Assembly (NCBI RefSeq): GCF_000011305.1
Contig: NC_004369.1
Coordinates: 992,001-1,056,000 of the forward strand
Direction of reading: 5' to 3'
Source of the DNA: Corynebacterium efficiens YS-314
Lineage (GTDB): Bacteria > Actinomycetota > Actinomycetes > Mycobacteriales > Mycobacteriaceae
DNA: 64,000 bases
The translations under genes and the position numbers were made by a program. Shown here piece by piece: positions 52,245 to 61,714 of this stretch; within the stretch, counting starts at the first letter, position 1, and each line of letters starts with the position of its first letter. The notes below the pieces were generated by a model. That model was not told where the DNA came from. It worked only from the letters and a program-made list of their open reading frames with translations, and ran no database searches.

Positions 52245-53442
52245 TCGACCCGATCTGGTTGCCCCGGAACTCCACGGTGAGGTGCCGGTTGTCCACCGTG
52301 ATCCGGGAACCGTCGAAGGACACCTGACGCTGGCTGGCGTAGGCGGCCACCGCCCGGCGTGCGTCCAGTTCCGGGTCCAGTCGTGTGTACAGGGTCGCCT
52401 CGATCGCGGCGAAGGAGGCCGGGGGCAGATGGAGCCGGGGATGGTTGAGTAGCAGCACGACCTGGAATCCCTGACCGCTGTCCACGGTTGTGTGGGTCCA
52501 TACCTGCAGGACGGGTTTGGCCACCGCCGTCAGGTCGAAGGTGAGTGCCTGTCCCACCGGCAACATCGGACTGACCAGGGGCAGGAGGCCGTTGTCCACA
52601 CCGAACTGGCGCAGGCCCCGCGATCCCTGCCCGCGGACCCGGGTATCGGCCCAGGCCCAGCGCCACACATCCTCCTCGATGGTGGCCAGTGGCAGTGCGG
52701 ACACCTCGAGTTCTCCCCCGATGACCGCGGTGCCCGCCTGGGGGTTGTACGCCACCTGGGCGGTGGGGGACAGGGCGTCGAAAAGCAGCTGGTGTTCCGC
52801 GGAGGAGAATGCCGAATCCGCGCGCACATCACGCAGGGTCAAACCCCCGGTCACCTCGACGGGGCGGTCTTCCCGGAAGGTGACGGCGGTGCCGTCGCTC
52901 AACGCGATGTAGCTGGGGTTTTTCCGGATACCCAGCTCTCGGAACGCGGCGTAGGATGCCAGCGCCCGGTGGGCATCGGCGTGGGGTGGCAACAGCGCCA
53001 ACCCCTCCACGAGATCGGTGCGGATATCGGTGGGGAGGTGGGGATCGTTGAGCACCACCAGAGCCTGACCCCGGTTACCGAAGGGGGCGATGAAGGCGGG
53101 GGCATTGCCGTGCAGGGTGCGCGCCGCGCGGATCAACTCATCGGACAGCGGCTGGGTGCCGTGCAGCTCAGGGATATCAAAACCCGCGTCCTGCTCCCGG
53201 GCCCAGGTGAATTCCTCCCCGTTGATCCACGCCACCACGGTTCCGGTGGTGTCGAAGGGTTCCCCCTGGGCACGGTTGATGCGGACCTGGGCGCTGGGGG
53301 CGTTGTCGGTGCCGTTGACCAGGTTGAATTCCACCCCCCGGATCCTCCCGAGCCTGGTGGCGAATGCGCGGTCGATTCCGGTCTGGGCGAGGAAACCGTC
53401 GGTGATGACATCGGCGAGAGAGGTGGGGGGAGGGATCTGCAT
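52237..53442 (-). CDS. Hypothetical protein with two DUF6882-like repeats, 401 aa
   Basis: Soluble protein without signal peptide or membrane helix. Two halves share a pattern: VVAWINGEEFTWAREQDAGF ... LSDELIRAARTLHG in the first, VWRWAWADTRVRGQGSRGLRQF ... LLPLVSPMLPVGQA in the second. Each ends with VVLLLNHPRL- or VVLNDPHLP-like strands. The W-x-W-A-W pattern recalls DUF6882. This looks like an internal duplication. Start ATG 53442. No function can be assigned. It is convergent with the membrane protein gene, overlapping by eight bases. Confidence 0.7.
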   Translation of the reverse strand: MQIPPPTSLADVITDGFLAQTGIDRAFATRLGRIRGVEFNLVNGTDNAPSAQVRINRAQGEPFDTTGTVVAWINGEEFTWAREQDAGFDIPELHGTQPLSDELIRAARTLHGNAPAFIAPFGNRGQALVVLNDPHLPTDIRTDLVEGLALLPPHADAHRALASYAAFRELGIRKNPSYIALSDGTAVTFREDRPVEVTGGLTLRDVRADSAFSSAEHQLLFDALSPTAQVAYNPQAGTAVIGGELEVSALPLATIEEDVWRWAWADTRVRGQGSRGLRQFGVDNGLLPLVSPMLPVGQALTFDLTAVAKPVLQVWTHTTVDSGQGFQVVLLLNHPRLHLPPASFAAIEATLYTRLDPELDARRAVAAYASQRQVSFDGSRITVDNRHLTVEFRGNQIGSIS

Positions 53443-53592
53443 TCCTCAAGGATAGGCAATATCCCTGTGTGCGACATGGTCCGTCTCATCACCACTACTA
53501 CCTGTGACGTGTTTGGTTTCCGACTGGGGGGTCTGTGAAGATGGAGAATACTGCTTACTACAATCTCCTTATATTTACGGAAAGAGCCATCC

Positions 53593-55047
53593 GTGCGCGC
53601 TGTAAAATCCCGTATTCTCACCACCGCCCTGGCCACCATGCTGGGCGTCGGCACCATCGCCGCCGGCACCACTGTCGCCTACGCCTATGACTACGGCATG
53701 GACCCCACCGTCAGGTATAACCCGATCGATGACATCGAGGACCGACCGAAGGGACTGTCGGACATCCCCGGCATCGGTTCCCAGCTGACCGGTTGGGGAT
53801 CCTCCGACGCCTCGGCCTCAACCGGTGTGGTCACCTCGATGCAACCGCAGGAGTTCGACCCGCGCTACCCGGACGGCAAGGACCACCTGCCGAAGGCCGA
53901 GATCGACATGAACCCCGAGGTGCTCGCGCGTCTCGCCAGGTTCGCCGAGGTGGACGGTGAGCGGATCCGACAGATCAACGCCTACTCACCGTCCATGGAA
54001 CGGTGGATCCCCCTGGTGTGGATCGTGCCGGAAGATACCTCCGAACCCCGCCCCACCCTCTATGCACTCGGTGGTGGCGACGGCGGACAGGGCAGCGCCA
54101 ACTGGATCACCAAGACCGACATGCCTGAGCTGATGAGCTCCAACAACGTCCACGTCATCATGCCGATGCTGGGTTCGCATAGTTTCTACGCCGACTGGGT
54201 GGAGGAGAACGACTCCCTCGGCGGCAAGCAGCAGTGGGAGACCTTCCTCACCCATGAGCTGCCCGAGCCACTGGAGGCCGCCATCGGTGGTGATGGCCAG
54301 CGCAGCATCATCGGCATGTCCATGTCGGGCGGCTCCGTGGTCAACATCGCCTCCCACCAGCCCAATTTCTACTCCTCGGTGGCATCCCTGTCCGGATGCG
54401 CGGAGACCAACTCCTGGATGGGCCGGCGTGGTGTCGCCGCCACCGTCTATTCCGGTAACGCCACCCCCACCCAGATCTTCGGTGAGGTGGACAGTGACTA
54501 CGCCCGCTACAACGACCCGGTGATCAACGCCCACCGCCTGGCGAAGCAGGACAACCTGTATGTGTTCGCCGCCTCCGGTGTGTGGTCCGAGGTTGATGTG
54601 GAGGGCGAGAACGCCCCGGAGGACGAGAAGGGTCTGAAAAACCGCATCACCGTCGGTTTCCGCATCGAGGCCCTGTCGAACACGTGTACCCACAACCTCA
54701 AGGCGGCCACTGACTACCACGGCATCGACACCATCCACTATGATTTCCGTCCCACCGGAACCCATGCCTGGGATTATTGGAATGAGGCACTCCACCGCTT
54801 CTTCCCCCTGATGATGCAGGGCTTCGGCTTGGACGGTGGCCCGATCCCTGAGTACAACGCCACCGGTCTGGACCAGTCCACCCTGTCGTCGACGGTGGCA
54901 TCAGGCAGCAGTCTCGCCGGTGCGGCCGGTGCCCTGGAGGGCAGTTCCCCCAGTGCCGGGACGGGGAGTTCCACGCGTGAGTTCATCGCCGGCAGCTCGG
55001 CGCTGGACTCGCTGTCCAGCGCCACCGGCAGCGTCTACGACGACTAG
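53593..55047 (+). CDS. cmt3: Corynomycolyltransferase (antigen 85 family), secreted
   Basis: 484 aa. N-terminal signal peptide (TTALATMLGVGTIAAGTTVAYA). The alpha/beta-hydrolase domain carries a GxSMSGG nucleophile elbow (GMSMSGG, Ser243), and the catalytic His lies in GTHAWDYW. The C-terminal ~70 residues are Ser/Gly/Ala-rich. It attaches corynomycolic acid to trehalose or arabinogalactan. The position matches C. glutamicum cmt3/cmytD between the PPK2 cluster and a TetR-MMPL pair. GTG start 53593 has GGAAAGAG upstream and TACAAT (53559-53564) as -10. Confidence 0.93.
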   Translation: MRAVKSRILTTALATMLGVGTIAAGTTVAYAYDYGMDPTVRYNPIDDIEDRPKGLSDIPGIGSQLTGWGSSDASASTGVVTSMQPQEFDPRYPDGKDHLPKAEIDMNPEVLARLARFAEVDGERIRQINAYSPSMERWIPLVWIVPEDTSEPRPTLYALGGGDGGQGSANWITKTDMPELMSSNNVHVIMPMLGSHSFYADWVEENDSLGGKQQWETFLTHELPEPLEAAIGGDGQRSIIGMSMSGGSVVNIASHQPNFYSSVASLSGCAETNSWMGRRGVAATVYSGNATPTQIFGEVDSDYARYNDPVINAHRLAKQDNLYVFAASGVWSEVDVEGENAPEDEKGLKNRITVGFRIEALSNTCTHNLKAATDYHGIDTIHYDFRPTGTHAWDYWNEALHRFFPLMMQGFGLDGGPIPEYNATGLDQSTLSSTVASGSSLAGAAGALEGSSPSAGTGSSTREFIAGSSALDSLSSATGSVYDD

Positions 55048-55061
55048 CGCCGTCCACGACA

Positions 55062-55094
55062 AAGGCCCGATCCCCGGCTTGGGGATCGGGCCTT
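55062..55094. terminator. Hairpin between convergent genes (cmt3 / tetR)
   Basis: 14-bp perfect stem (55062-55075 / 55081-55094) with a 5-base loop. No strong T-run on the plus strand; on the minus strand it is flanked by TTT. A bidirectional role is likely. Confidence 0.78.
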
Positions 55095-55159
55095 CACCAT
55101 GTCGCAGGTGCTTATCGACGCCGGACTGTCAGGCGTCGAAAAGCACCCGTGGCAGGGGA

Positions 55160-55795
55160 TCACCCGTCGAGTCGCACCATCCGGCAGGCACGGCGCACCA
55201 GCTGTGCGCCGACCTCGATGTCGCGGGGCTCGGGCAGGCGATAGTACCAGTCCAGTGCCACCCGAACGCTGGTAGCAAGGGTGTTGATGGCCACGCACGC
55301 CTCGAACTCATCCAGCTCCGGTGCGCGGGGGTGCACCGCAGGAAGCAGGGGAACCACGAGGGCACCGGCATCCGGGTGCTGCGGGGTGGGGCTGAGCGCC
55401 CCGATGATCTCCGAGATCCGGAACAGGGAGCCGAAGGAATCCAGTTCATCCTCCCCGGTGCGCAGGTGCTCCACGACGAGGTGTTCCACCGCCTCCACCA
55501 ACCGCATCTGTTCCGGGAGTTCATCGAGTTGATCGATGAGATCCCGGATCTGATCGGAGAGGAAACCCAGCAGGGCTTCCTCGCGGGAGGCGAAATAGTT
55601 GTGGAAGGTCCTGGCTGACACCCCCGCCCGGGCGGCGATCTCGGCGATGATCAGGCCCTCGGGACCGTGCTCCAGGGCGATCTCGGCTGCCGCCCGGGTC
55701 AGTGCGGTGCGGGTGGCGGCCTTCTTGGTCTCACGAAGCCCCGACACCGACGGATTCCTTCTGGTGGTCACGAAGTTCACGGGTGCGCTGCTCAT
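55160..55795 (-). CDS. TetR-family transcriptional regulator
   Basis: About 211 aa. HTH region GLREtkkAATRTALTRAAAE-type entry, then IIAEIAARAGVSARTFHNYFASREEALLGF, which is a textbook TetR recognition helix. The C-terminal ligand domain is unassigned. The start is uncertain: ATG 55795 (MSSAPVNF) overlaps the upstream MMPL gene by 65 bp; the longest frame starts at 55825. It is downstream of and co-directional with the MMPL transporter, so it probably controls that operon. Confidence 0.88.
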   Translation of the reverse strand: MSSAPVNFVTTRRNPSVSGLRETKKAATRTALTRAAAEIALEHGPEGLIIAEIAARAGVSARTFHNYFASREEALLGFLSDQIRDLIDQLDELPEQMRLVEAVEHLVVEHLRTGEDELDSFGSLFRISEIIGALSPTPQHPDAGALVVPLLPAVHPRAPELDEFEACVAINTLATSVRVALDWYYRLPEPRDIEVGAQLVRRACRMVRLDG

Positions 55796-58124
55796 CGTAT
55801 TCACCCAGGGCCTCGCCCTCGACATCGATGTTGGGCAGGATCCTGGCCAGCCACCGGGGCAGCCACCAGGCCCGGTCGCCGAGCAGGAACATCGTGGCCG
55901 GGATGATGGTCATGCGGACGATGAAGGCATCGAAGAAGATGGCGATCGCCAGTGCGAAGCCCATCGTCTTGATGAACGACATGTCCTGGGCGATGAAGGC
56001 CGCGAACACGGAGATCATGATCAGGGCTGCGGCGGTGACCACACGGGCACCATGCTTGAAACCGTTGGAGGTGGCATTGCCGGCGGTCTTGCCCTTGGTG
56101 AAGCCTTCCCTCATGCGGGTGACCAGGAAGATCTGGTAATCCATGGCCAGGCCGAAGACCAGGCCGATGAGCATGATCGGCAGGAAGGACAGGATCGGCT
56201 GCGGATCGCTGATGATGCCCAGCCAGCCCTCCTGGAAGATCGCGACGGTGGCACCGAAGGTGGCGGCAACCGACAGGCCGAATCCGAGGGCTGCGATCAG
56301 CGGGACCCAGATGGAACGGAACACCAGCAGCAACACGATGAAGGCCAGCACGAGGACGATCCCGATGTATGGGAGGAGGGCGTCGGAGAGTCGCTCGGAG
56401 ATGTCGTCATAGATCGGGGTGACACCGGTGATGCCGTAGGTGGCGCCGGTGGTGTCCTCGAAGTCGGTGACATCAGCGCGCAGCTGGGAGAGGGTCTCAG
56501 AAGTGCGCTCATCGATGGCATCGAACTCAGGGGTGATGAGGATCTGTGCGGTGTCGAGATTCTCGGTGGTCTGCGTGATCTGAGCGTTGGCCACACCCTC
56601 GGTGCCCAGGAACTGTTCCACGGCCTGGCCGAAGACCAGCGGGCGTTCCTGCTCCGGCACCTCCACGGCATCCACCAGCGCGATCATGGGGGCGTTACGG
56701 CCCGGGCCGAAGGCCTCGGCGGTCATGTCATAGGCCTCACGTGGGGCCGTGCCCGGGGTGGCGGTGCCGTCGGTCGGCATGGCCAGACGCATGCCCGCGG
56801 CCGGGATGGCGATGATCCCCAGCAGGATCACACCCACCAGCAGGTGGGTGACCGGGCGTTTACGGATCCGGCGAACCCACTGCAGACCCATGGTCGGGCG
56901 CTCATCCTCGGGGTCGGGGACCTTCGGTCCCGGTACACGGGCGGCAAACACCCGGGTGCCTAGCAGTCCGAGGAGCGCCGGGAGGAAGGACACGGCGATG
57001 AGCACCGCGAGGAACACGGTGACACCGGCGGCCAGTGCCATGGCGGTGAGGAACGGGATGTTGATGATGGACAGGGCCACCAGGGCGATGAGCACGGTGA
57101 TGCCCGCGAAAACCACGGCGGAACCGGCGGTACCCACGGCCATGCCCATGGCATGCGAGCGGGTGGCCAGATCCATGGTGCGCAGACGCTGGGCGAGTTC
57201 CTTCGGTTCCAGGTCATTGGCCCCGGACTGGGTGATCAGCTCATTGCGGAAACGGGAAACGATGAACAGGGCGTAGTCGATGCCCACGGCCAGGCCGATC
57301 ATGGTGGCCAGCACCGGGGTCATGTCATTGATGTCATCGGAGAACACTGTGGCCAGGGAGACACCGAGGACACCGATGCCGACACCGACGATCGCGGAGA
57401 TCAACGGCATACCGGCGGCGATGAAGGATCCGAAGGTGACGATCAGGACGACGGCGGCGACCAACAGGCCGACGATCTCGGAGGTCATATTGAGGGAGGT
57501 CGCTGCGGCACCGAAGACATTGCCGTTGTAGACAACGGTGAGATCGCCCTCGTTGTACTCATCGAGGATGTCGGTGACCGCCTCGCGCTCCCCGGCGGTG
57601 ACATCCATGACGGTCGGTGCGTCGAAGGTCATGGAGACAATACCGGTGGTCTCATCGGGGCTCAGGGGACTGATGGAAGCCAGGTCGGTGGCGATCTTCT
57701 CCTCCGGAACCCCCTGGGCCTGCAGCTGCGGGGTCATCTGCGCGGCCAGGCCCTGGGCGGCCATCACCGGGTCGATGACGGTGGTCTCGGGATCGACGAG
57801 CACACCGGTGTCGCGGACCTCCGCGAGCATGGCGTTGACCTCGGCGGATACCTCAGGATCGGTGAGGGTGGAGCCCTCCGGGGCCTGGATCACCACATTG
57901 CCGGTGGGGGCACTGGTGGCATCCTCCGCGGCGGGGAAACGTTCCTGCATCTTCTCCATGGTGACCACGGAATCAATGCCGGGGATGGAAAACGAGCTGG
58001 TGGTCGGCTTGGCGAACAGACCGGCCAGGGTGCCGACGGCGATGAGCAGCACCAGCCAGAAGGCCAGGAACGGCCATTTCTTCCGGTAGGCGGTTGAGCC
58101 CAACCTGTAGAGGAATTTTGACAT
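55731..58124 (-). CDS. MMPL-family RND transporter, 797 aa
   Basis: Large RND-type lipid or drug exporter with two MMPL domains, each with its extracellular loop between the first helix and the next group of five. The central motif MIGLAVGIDYALFIVSRFRNEL and its counterpart MLIGLVFGLAMDYQIFLVTRMRE carry the Asp-Tyr proton-relay pair. ATG 58124 is preceded by AAGGACCC. MMPL proteins in this genus move trehalose corynomycolates or related lipids; the neighbouring mycolyltransferase fits that. Followed by a TetR regulator. Confidence 0.92.
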   Translation of the reverse strand: MSKFLYRLGSTAYRKKWPFLAFWLVLLIAVGTLAGLFAKPTTSSFSIPGIDSVVTMEKMQERFPAAEDATSAPTGNVVIQAPEGSTLTDPEVSAEVNAMLAEVRDTGVLVDPETTVIDPVMAAQGLAAQMTPQLQAQGVPEEKIATDLASISPLSPDETTGIVSMTFDAPTVMDVTAGEREAVTDILDEYNEGDLTVVYNGNVFGAAATSLNMTSEIVGLLVAAVVLIVTFGSFIAAGMPLISAIVGVGIGVLGVSLATVFSDDINDMTPVLATMIGLAVGIDYALFIVSRFRNELITQSGANDLEPKELAQRLRTMDLATRSHAMGMAVGTAGSAVVFAGITVLIALVALSIINIPFLTAMALAAGVTVFLAVLIAVSFLPALLGLLGTRVFAARVPGPKVPDPEDERPTMGLQWVRRIRKRPVTHLLVGVILLGIIAIPAAGMRLAMPTDGTATPGTAPREAYDMTAEAFGPGRNAPMIALVDAVEVPEQERPLVFGQAVEQFLGTEGVANAQITQTTENLDTAQILITPEFDAIDERTSETLSQLRADVTDFEDTTGATYGITGVTPIYDDISERLSDALLPYIGIVLVLAFIVLLLVFRSIWVPLIAALGFGLSVAATFGATVAIFQEGWLGIISDPQPILSFLPIMLIGLVFGLAMDYQIFLVTRMREGFTKGKTAGNATSNGFKHGARVVTAAALIMISVFAAFIAQDMSFIKTMGFALAIAIFFDAFIVRMTIIPATMFLLGDRAWWLPRWLARILPNIDVEGEALGEYDEQRTRELRDHQKESVGVGAS

Positions 58125-58195
58125 GGGTCCTTAACTTTTCAATTGGTCCAGCAGGATGGTGACGTCCTGGCTTCGGCGGTTATCTGCACACCGAA

Positions 58196-58207
58196 TGCAA
58201 ATTTGCA
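58196..58207. promoter_or_regulatory. Palindrome upstream of the MMPL–TetR operon
   Basis: TGCAAATTTGCA is a perfect 12-bp palindrome 72 bp upstream of the MMPL start. It could be the core of the TetR operator or simply AT-rich promoter DNA. No wider symmetry is visible. Confidence 0.4.
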
Positions 58208-58355
58208 GAACGAGCGCAAGTTTACGGGTGGATGAAAGGGGGAGCCAGCCACGCAGGGCTATTTGTGAGGTATCCAACGTCCCGGGATGGGTGTGGCGGA
58301 CAGCATGGTCCGGGAAACCAGGACAGGCGTACTGAAATGGTTTTATGCTGGTGTC

Positions 58356-58868
58356 ATGACTGACACACATGGCACCTTCATTCCCACCGCCGACCTCGTG
58401 GACATCATCGGCGATGACGTCCGCTCCTGCGACACCCAGTTCCGTAACCTCGGCGGCCGCACCGACTTCCACGGCACCATCACCACCGTGAAATGCTTCC
58501 AGGACAATGCCCTGCTCAAGTCCATCCTCGGGGAGGACAACCCCGGTGGTGTGCTCGTCATCGACGGTGATGCCTCGCTGCACACCGCCCTCGTCGGTGA
58601 CATCATCGCGGGCCTGGGTAGGGACCACGGGTGGTCCGGCGTGGTGGTCAATGGTGCCATCCGTGACTCCGCTGTCATCGGCGAGATGGAGTTCGGCTGC
58701 AAGGCCCTGGGCACCAACCCCCGCAAGTCCTCCAAGACCGGCGCGGGGGAGCGGGACGTGGTGGTCTCCTTCGGTGGGGTCGATTTCACGCCGGGGCATT
58801 ACCTGTATGCCGACTCCGACGGTATCGTGGTTACCGAAAACCCGGTGAAGGCCCCAGCAAGCAACTAG
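58356..58868 (+). CDS. rraA: RraA-like protein / 4-hydroxy-4-methyl-2-oxoglutarate aldolase family
   Basis: 170 aa. [23 protein letters not shown], then [24 protein letters not shown] (the substrate Arg and metal Asp pair), and [11 protein letters not shown]. RraA-fold proteins are either inhibitors of RNase E or class II pyruvate aldolases; both residues of the aldolase site are kept. The start at ATG 58356 is supported by TATGCT six bases upstream (leaderless). Confidence 0.9.
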   Translation: MTDTHGTFIPTADLVDIIGDDVRSCDTQFRNLGGRTDFHGTITTVKCFQDNALLKSILGEDNPGGVLVIDGDASLHTALVGDIIAGLGRDHGWSGVVVNGAIRDSAVIGEMEFGCKALGTNPRKSSKTGAGERDVVVSFGGVDFTPGHYLYADSDGIVVTENPVKAPASN

Positions 58869-59012
58869 CGGGACGTGATGCCGGAACGGCGTAACGTTTC
58901 CTGCGGCTGATCCGACATCCCCCACGGTGAAACACCCCCGCGGCCGCTGAACAGCGACTCCGGGGGACGAGGGTTTTCACCCCTGTTGTCGATCGAATGA
59001 AAGAGTACCCCT

Positions 59013-59675
59013 GTGCTACTAGCCGTGAGTTTCGCATTGCTGGACTCAGTAAATGTCTTACTCATCGGAATCGTCGTGGCGATCGGGGCCTTTCTCCCGC
59101 GGTCCGGCAGATACGGGCTCATCGCCTTTCTGCTCATCCTCGGTGACTGGCTGGGGGTGTTCCTCCTGTGCATCGTGGTCATGGTCATCTTCGACGGGCT
59201 CGGGGATCTGATTCAACAGTTCCTCGACTCACCGGTGTTCGGCATCGTGCTCATCGTCGTTGGTGTGGCCTCCTTCATCGCCACCAAGCTGAGCAGGGGC
59301 GACGGCAATACCGAGATGATTGAACGGTTCCTGGCCCCGGTGCGCAGGCCCTCCTTGTTGACGGTCGGTGCCGGCCTGCTCCTCGGCCTCATCCAGTCCG
59401 CGACCTCCGCACCCTTCTACGCAGGACTGGCGGTGCTCAGTGCGGGTGATTTCAGCGTGGCCATCCGGTACGGCGGACTGATCATCTACGCCAGCCTCGC
59501 GCTCAGCCTGCCGACGATCGTCGCCTTCCTGGTCGGTTGGGTCCGGGCCTACCCGGAAAGCCCCGTGGGTGTGCTCTTCGACAAGGCCGGCCAGAACAAG
59601 ACAGCCCTGGCCAAATGGGCCGGATACCTCGTGGCCATCGTGCTGACGATCATGGGAGCACTCGCACTGATCTAG
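59013..59675 (+). CDS. GAP-family (Sap) polytopic membrane protein, 220 aa
   Basis: Six predicted membrane helices starting LLAVSFALLDSVNVLLIGIVVAIGAFLP, then GLLLGLIQSATSAPFYAGLAVLSAG in the second half; the two halves appear to be related inverted repeats. The pattern is that of the GAP/Sap family, to which the mycobacterial sulfolipid-addressing protein belongs, and a lipid-export role is possible. Start is GTG 59013 with GAAAGAG seven bases upstream. Confidence 0.8.
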   Translation: MLLAVSFALLDSVNVLLIGIVVAIGAFLPRSGRYGLIAFLLILGDWLGVFLLCIVVMVIFDGLGDLIQQFLDSPVFGIVLIVVGVASFIATKLSRGDGNTEMIERFLAPVRRPSLLTVGAGLLLGLIQSATSAPFYAGLAVLSAGDFSVAIRYGGLIIYASLALSLPTIVAFLVGWVRAYPESPVGVLFDKAGQNKTALAKWAGYLVAIVLTIMGALALI

Positions 59676-59705
59676 CTGGCGGAATGCCGCCCAGCCCGGG
59701 TACGC

Positions 59706-59757
59706 GACAACCCCTGATCCCGGGTGCCTGAACTGTGCCCCGGGATCAGGGGTTGTC
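59706..59757. terminator. Bidirectional terminator between the GAP protein and the dehydrogenase
   Basis: 19-bp perfect stem (59706-59724 / 59739-59757) with a 14-base loop, centred between two converging genes. T-runs are short, but the stem is among the strongest in the window. Confidence 0.85.
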
Positions 59758-59775
59758 AGCATCTGTTCGTGCTGT

Positions 59776-60901
59776 CTAACCGTGGGTCGGGGAGACCTCC
59801 AGGACCGCCTTGATGGTGCCACCCTCGTGGGCATCATGGATGGCCGTGTCGATCTCATCGAAGCTGTAGGTGGTGATCAGCCGGTCAAAGGGGAACCGGC
59901 CCTGCTTGTACAGGTCGATGAGTGCAGGGATCAGGGTGAGGCTGTTGGAGGAACCACCCAGGGTGCCCACCACTGTCTTGTCGAACAGGGTACGCATGTG
60001 GTCGAGCGAGAAGCGTGCCTCGGCCGGTGCGCCACCGACGAGGATGAAGGTGCCCATCAGGCCGACGGCATCCGCGGCCTGCTCAATCACCCTGATGCTG
60101 CCGGTGCAGTCCAGGACGTAGTCGGCCGGGCCACCACAGATCTCGGTCACGGCATCAACGATGTCACGGTCACCGGTGTTGACGGTGTGGGTGGCACCGA
60201 GGTCACGTGCCAGCTCCAGACGGGAATCCTGCAGATCCATGGCGATGATCTTTGCTGCGGGTGTGTTTCGGGCGGCCATGATCGCACCGAGCCCGACAGC
60301 CCCGGCACCGATGATGACGATGGATTCCCCGGGCTGGGGCTGTGCGGTGTTGAACACCGCACCTGCACCGGTGGTGATGCCACACGCGAGTGGCCCGAGT
60401 ATCAGAAGGTCGATGTCCTTATCCACCTTCACCACCGCATTGGCCCGGGTCAGTGAGTAGGTGGCGAAGGAGGACTTGGCCGAAGAAATGCCCGGACAGT
60501 GCGGTACCATCGGCGCGGGTGTAGGCGGAGGATCCGGCGTCCGGTCCGTGGAGGCGTACACCGGCGAGTAGCTCGGCCCCGATGTTGAGGCAGTAGCGGT
60601 GCTCACCGCGGATGCAGTTGCGGCATTTACCGCAGTAGGGCCACCCCATGATGGCGTGATCCCCGGGTACCACCGTGGTCACCCCCTCGCCGACGGCCTC
60701 GACAACGCCGGAGCCCTCATGGCCCAGCACACCGGGCAGCGGGAGGGGCATATCCCCGGACTGGGTGTTCAGATCAGTGTGACAGACACCGGTTCCGACA
60801 ACCCTGACCAGCACCTCCCCGGGGCCGGGATCAGCAAGGGTGAGCTCCTCGCGGCGGAAGGGGGCGCCGATCTTCTCAATGACATAGGCATCGATGTTCA
60901 T
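59776..60901 (-). pseudogene. Zinc-dependent alcohol dehydrogenase, broken by a one-base frameshift
   Basis: Medium-chain dehydrogenase of the aryl/benzyl alcohol class. The N-terminal part (60901 to ~60475) has catalytic Zn ligands in GVCHTD and GHEGSGVVEAVGEGV and the structural zinc site CGKCRNCIRGEHRYC. The C-terminal part is in another frame and has the Rossmann motif GAGAVGLGAIMAA. The break lies at 60475-60478: the expected FFGQSSFATYSLTRANAV appears only by switching frames after GQ, consistent with one extra base (CAAGTCCTCC instead of CAGTCCTCC or similar). Everything else is intact, so the gene is either recently inactivated or the sequence has an error. Full-length product would be ~374 aa. 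Confidence 0.85.
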
Positions 60902-61000
60902 GGGGTGTCCTCATTTCTGGGTATGGGTGTGAGTGGATGTGTAGCTACCCCCGGAGTATAGGTAGACAACACCAGGCGGGGCACCGAATTGGTTTGATGG

Positions 61001-61522
61001 TTAGGCGGCCTTCGCCCCGATGACCGACACCGAGAGCTCCAGGCGCATCTGTGCCTCCCAGTCCTCCAGTCCGTCGTCATAGGCACGCCACAGATCATTG
61101 TCGTCCTCGACCGGGTGGATGAGGGGACGCAGGGGGAAGGGGCGGGTGACCAGACGGACGGGGATGTCGAAGGTGCCGGGGAATTCCGGTGCCTCATTGG
61201 CCAGCCGGCCTTCCAGAACCAGGGGGATATTCTCACGCTCGTACCGCTGGTACCGGGTGAAGTCCTGTTCGGACAGCTCCACCCAGAGCCCGTACTGTAG
61301 TGGTTCGGTCTCCCCGATGACCGGGATATCCAGGTTCGCGCGGATGAAACTGCGCCGCGGTTGCGGATAGAGGACGCGGCAGACATCATCGCCGACCTGC
61401 AGACGCCAGGGCAGGGCCCGGTGGATCTTCTCCGCGATGATGTCCGGATAGATCCGGGCAATGGCCGGGATACCGACGTGGGGGTGGTCGCAGTCGGGGC
61501 AGAAGTAGTGGACGGGTTTCAT
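61001..61522 (-). CDS. DUF2199-family protein, 173 aa
   Basis: The N-terminal zinc-knuckle-like CPDCDHPHVG is followed by CRVLYPQPRRSFIRANLDIPVIG and LQYGLWVELSEQDFTRY, the DUF2199 pattern. No membrane segment. Function unknown in the family. It lies 99 bp upstream of the broken dehydrogenase on the same strand. Confidence 0.82.
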   Translation of the reverse strand: MKPVHYFCPDCDHPHVGIPAIARIYPDIIAEKIHRALPWRLQVGDDVCRVLYPQPRRSFIRANLDIPVIGETEPLQYGLWVELSEQDFTRYQRYERENIPLVLEGRLANEAPEFPGTFDIPVRLVTRPFPLRPLIHPVEDDNDLWRAYDDGLEDWEAQMRLELSVSVIGAKAA

Positions 61523-61666
61523 GACGATCCTTTCGTATGCGGGTTGCTCGATCAGCCCTCACGCTAAACCGCCGGGTAGGGCCCCGACCAGCATGACCAT
61601 CCGGAATCTGTGGATGATTCCCCACCGGGGTGCCGCCGCTGTGGATAACCCAGCAGGCCACACAAC

Positions 61667-61704
61667 GACAAGAACCCACCCTGCGTACAGGGTGGGTTCT
61701 TGTC
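61667..61704 (-). terminator. Terminator after prfC
   Basis: 17-bp perfect stem (61667-61683 / 61688-61704) with a CGTA tetraloop, starting 11 bp beyond the prfC stop. Confidence 0.92.
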
Positions 61705-61714
61705 ACGACCGCGA

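Noticed and set aside
55599..56963. 454-codon plus-strand frame opposite the MMPL transporter
   Set aside because: The translation is compositionally odd (Gly/Asp/Gln-rich) and antisense to a well-supported gene.
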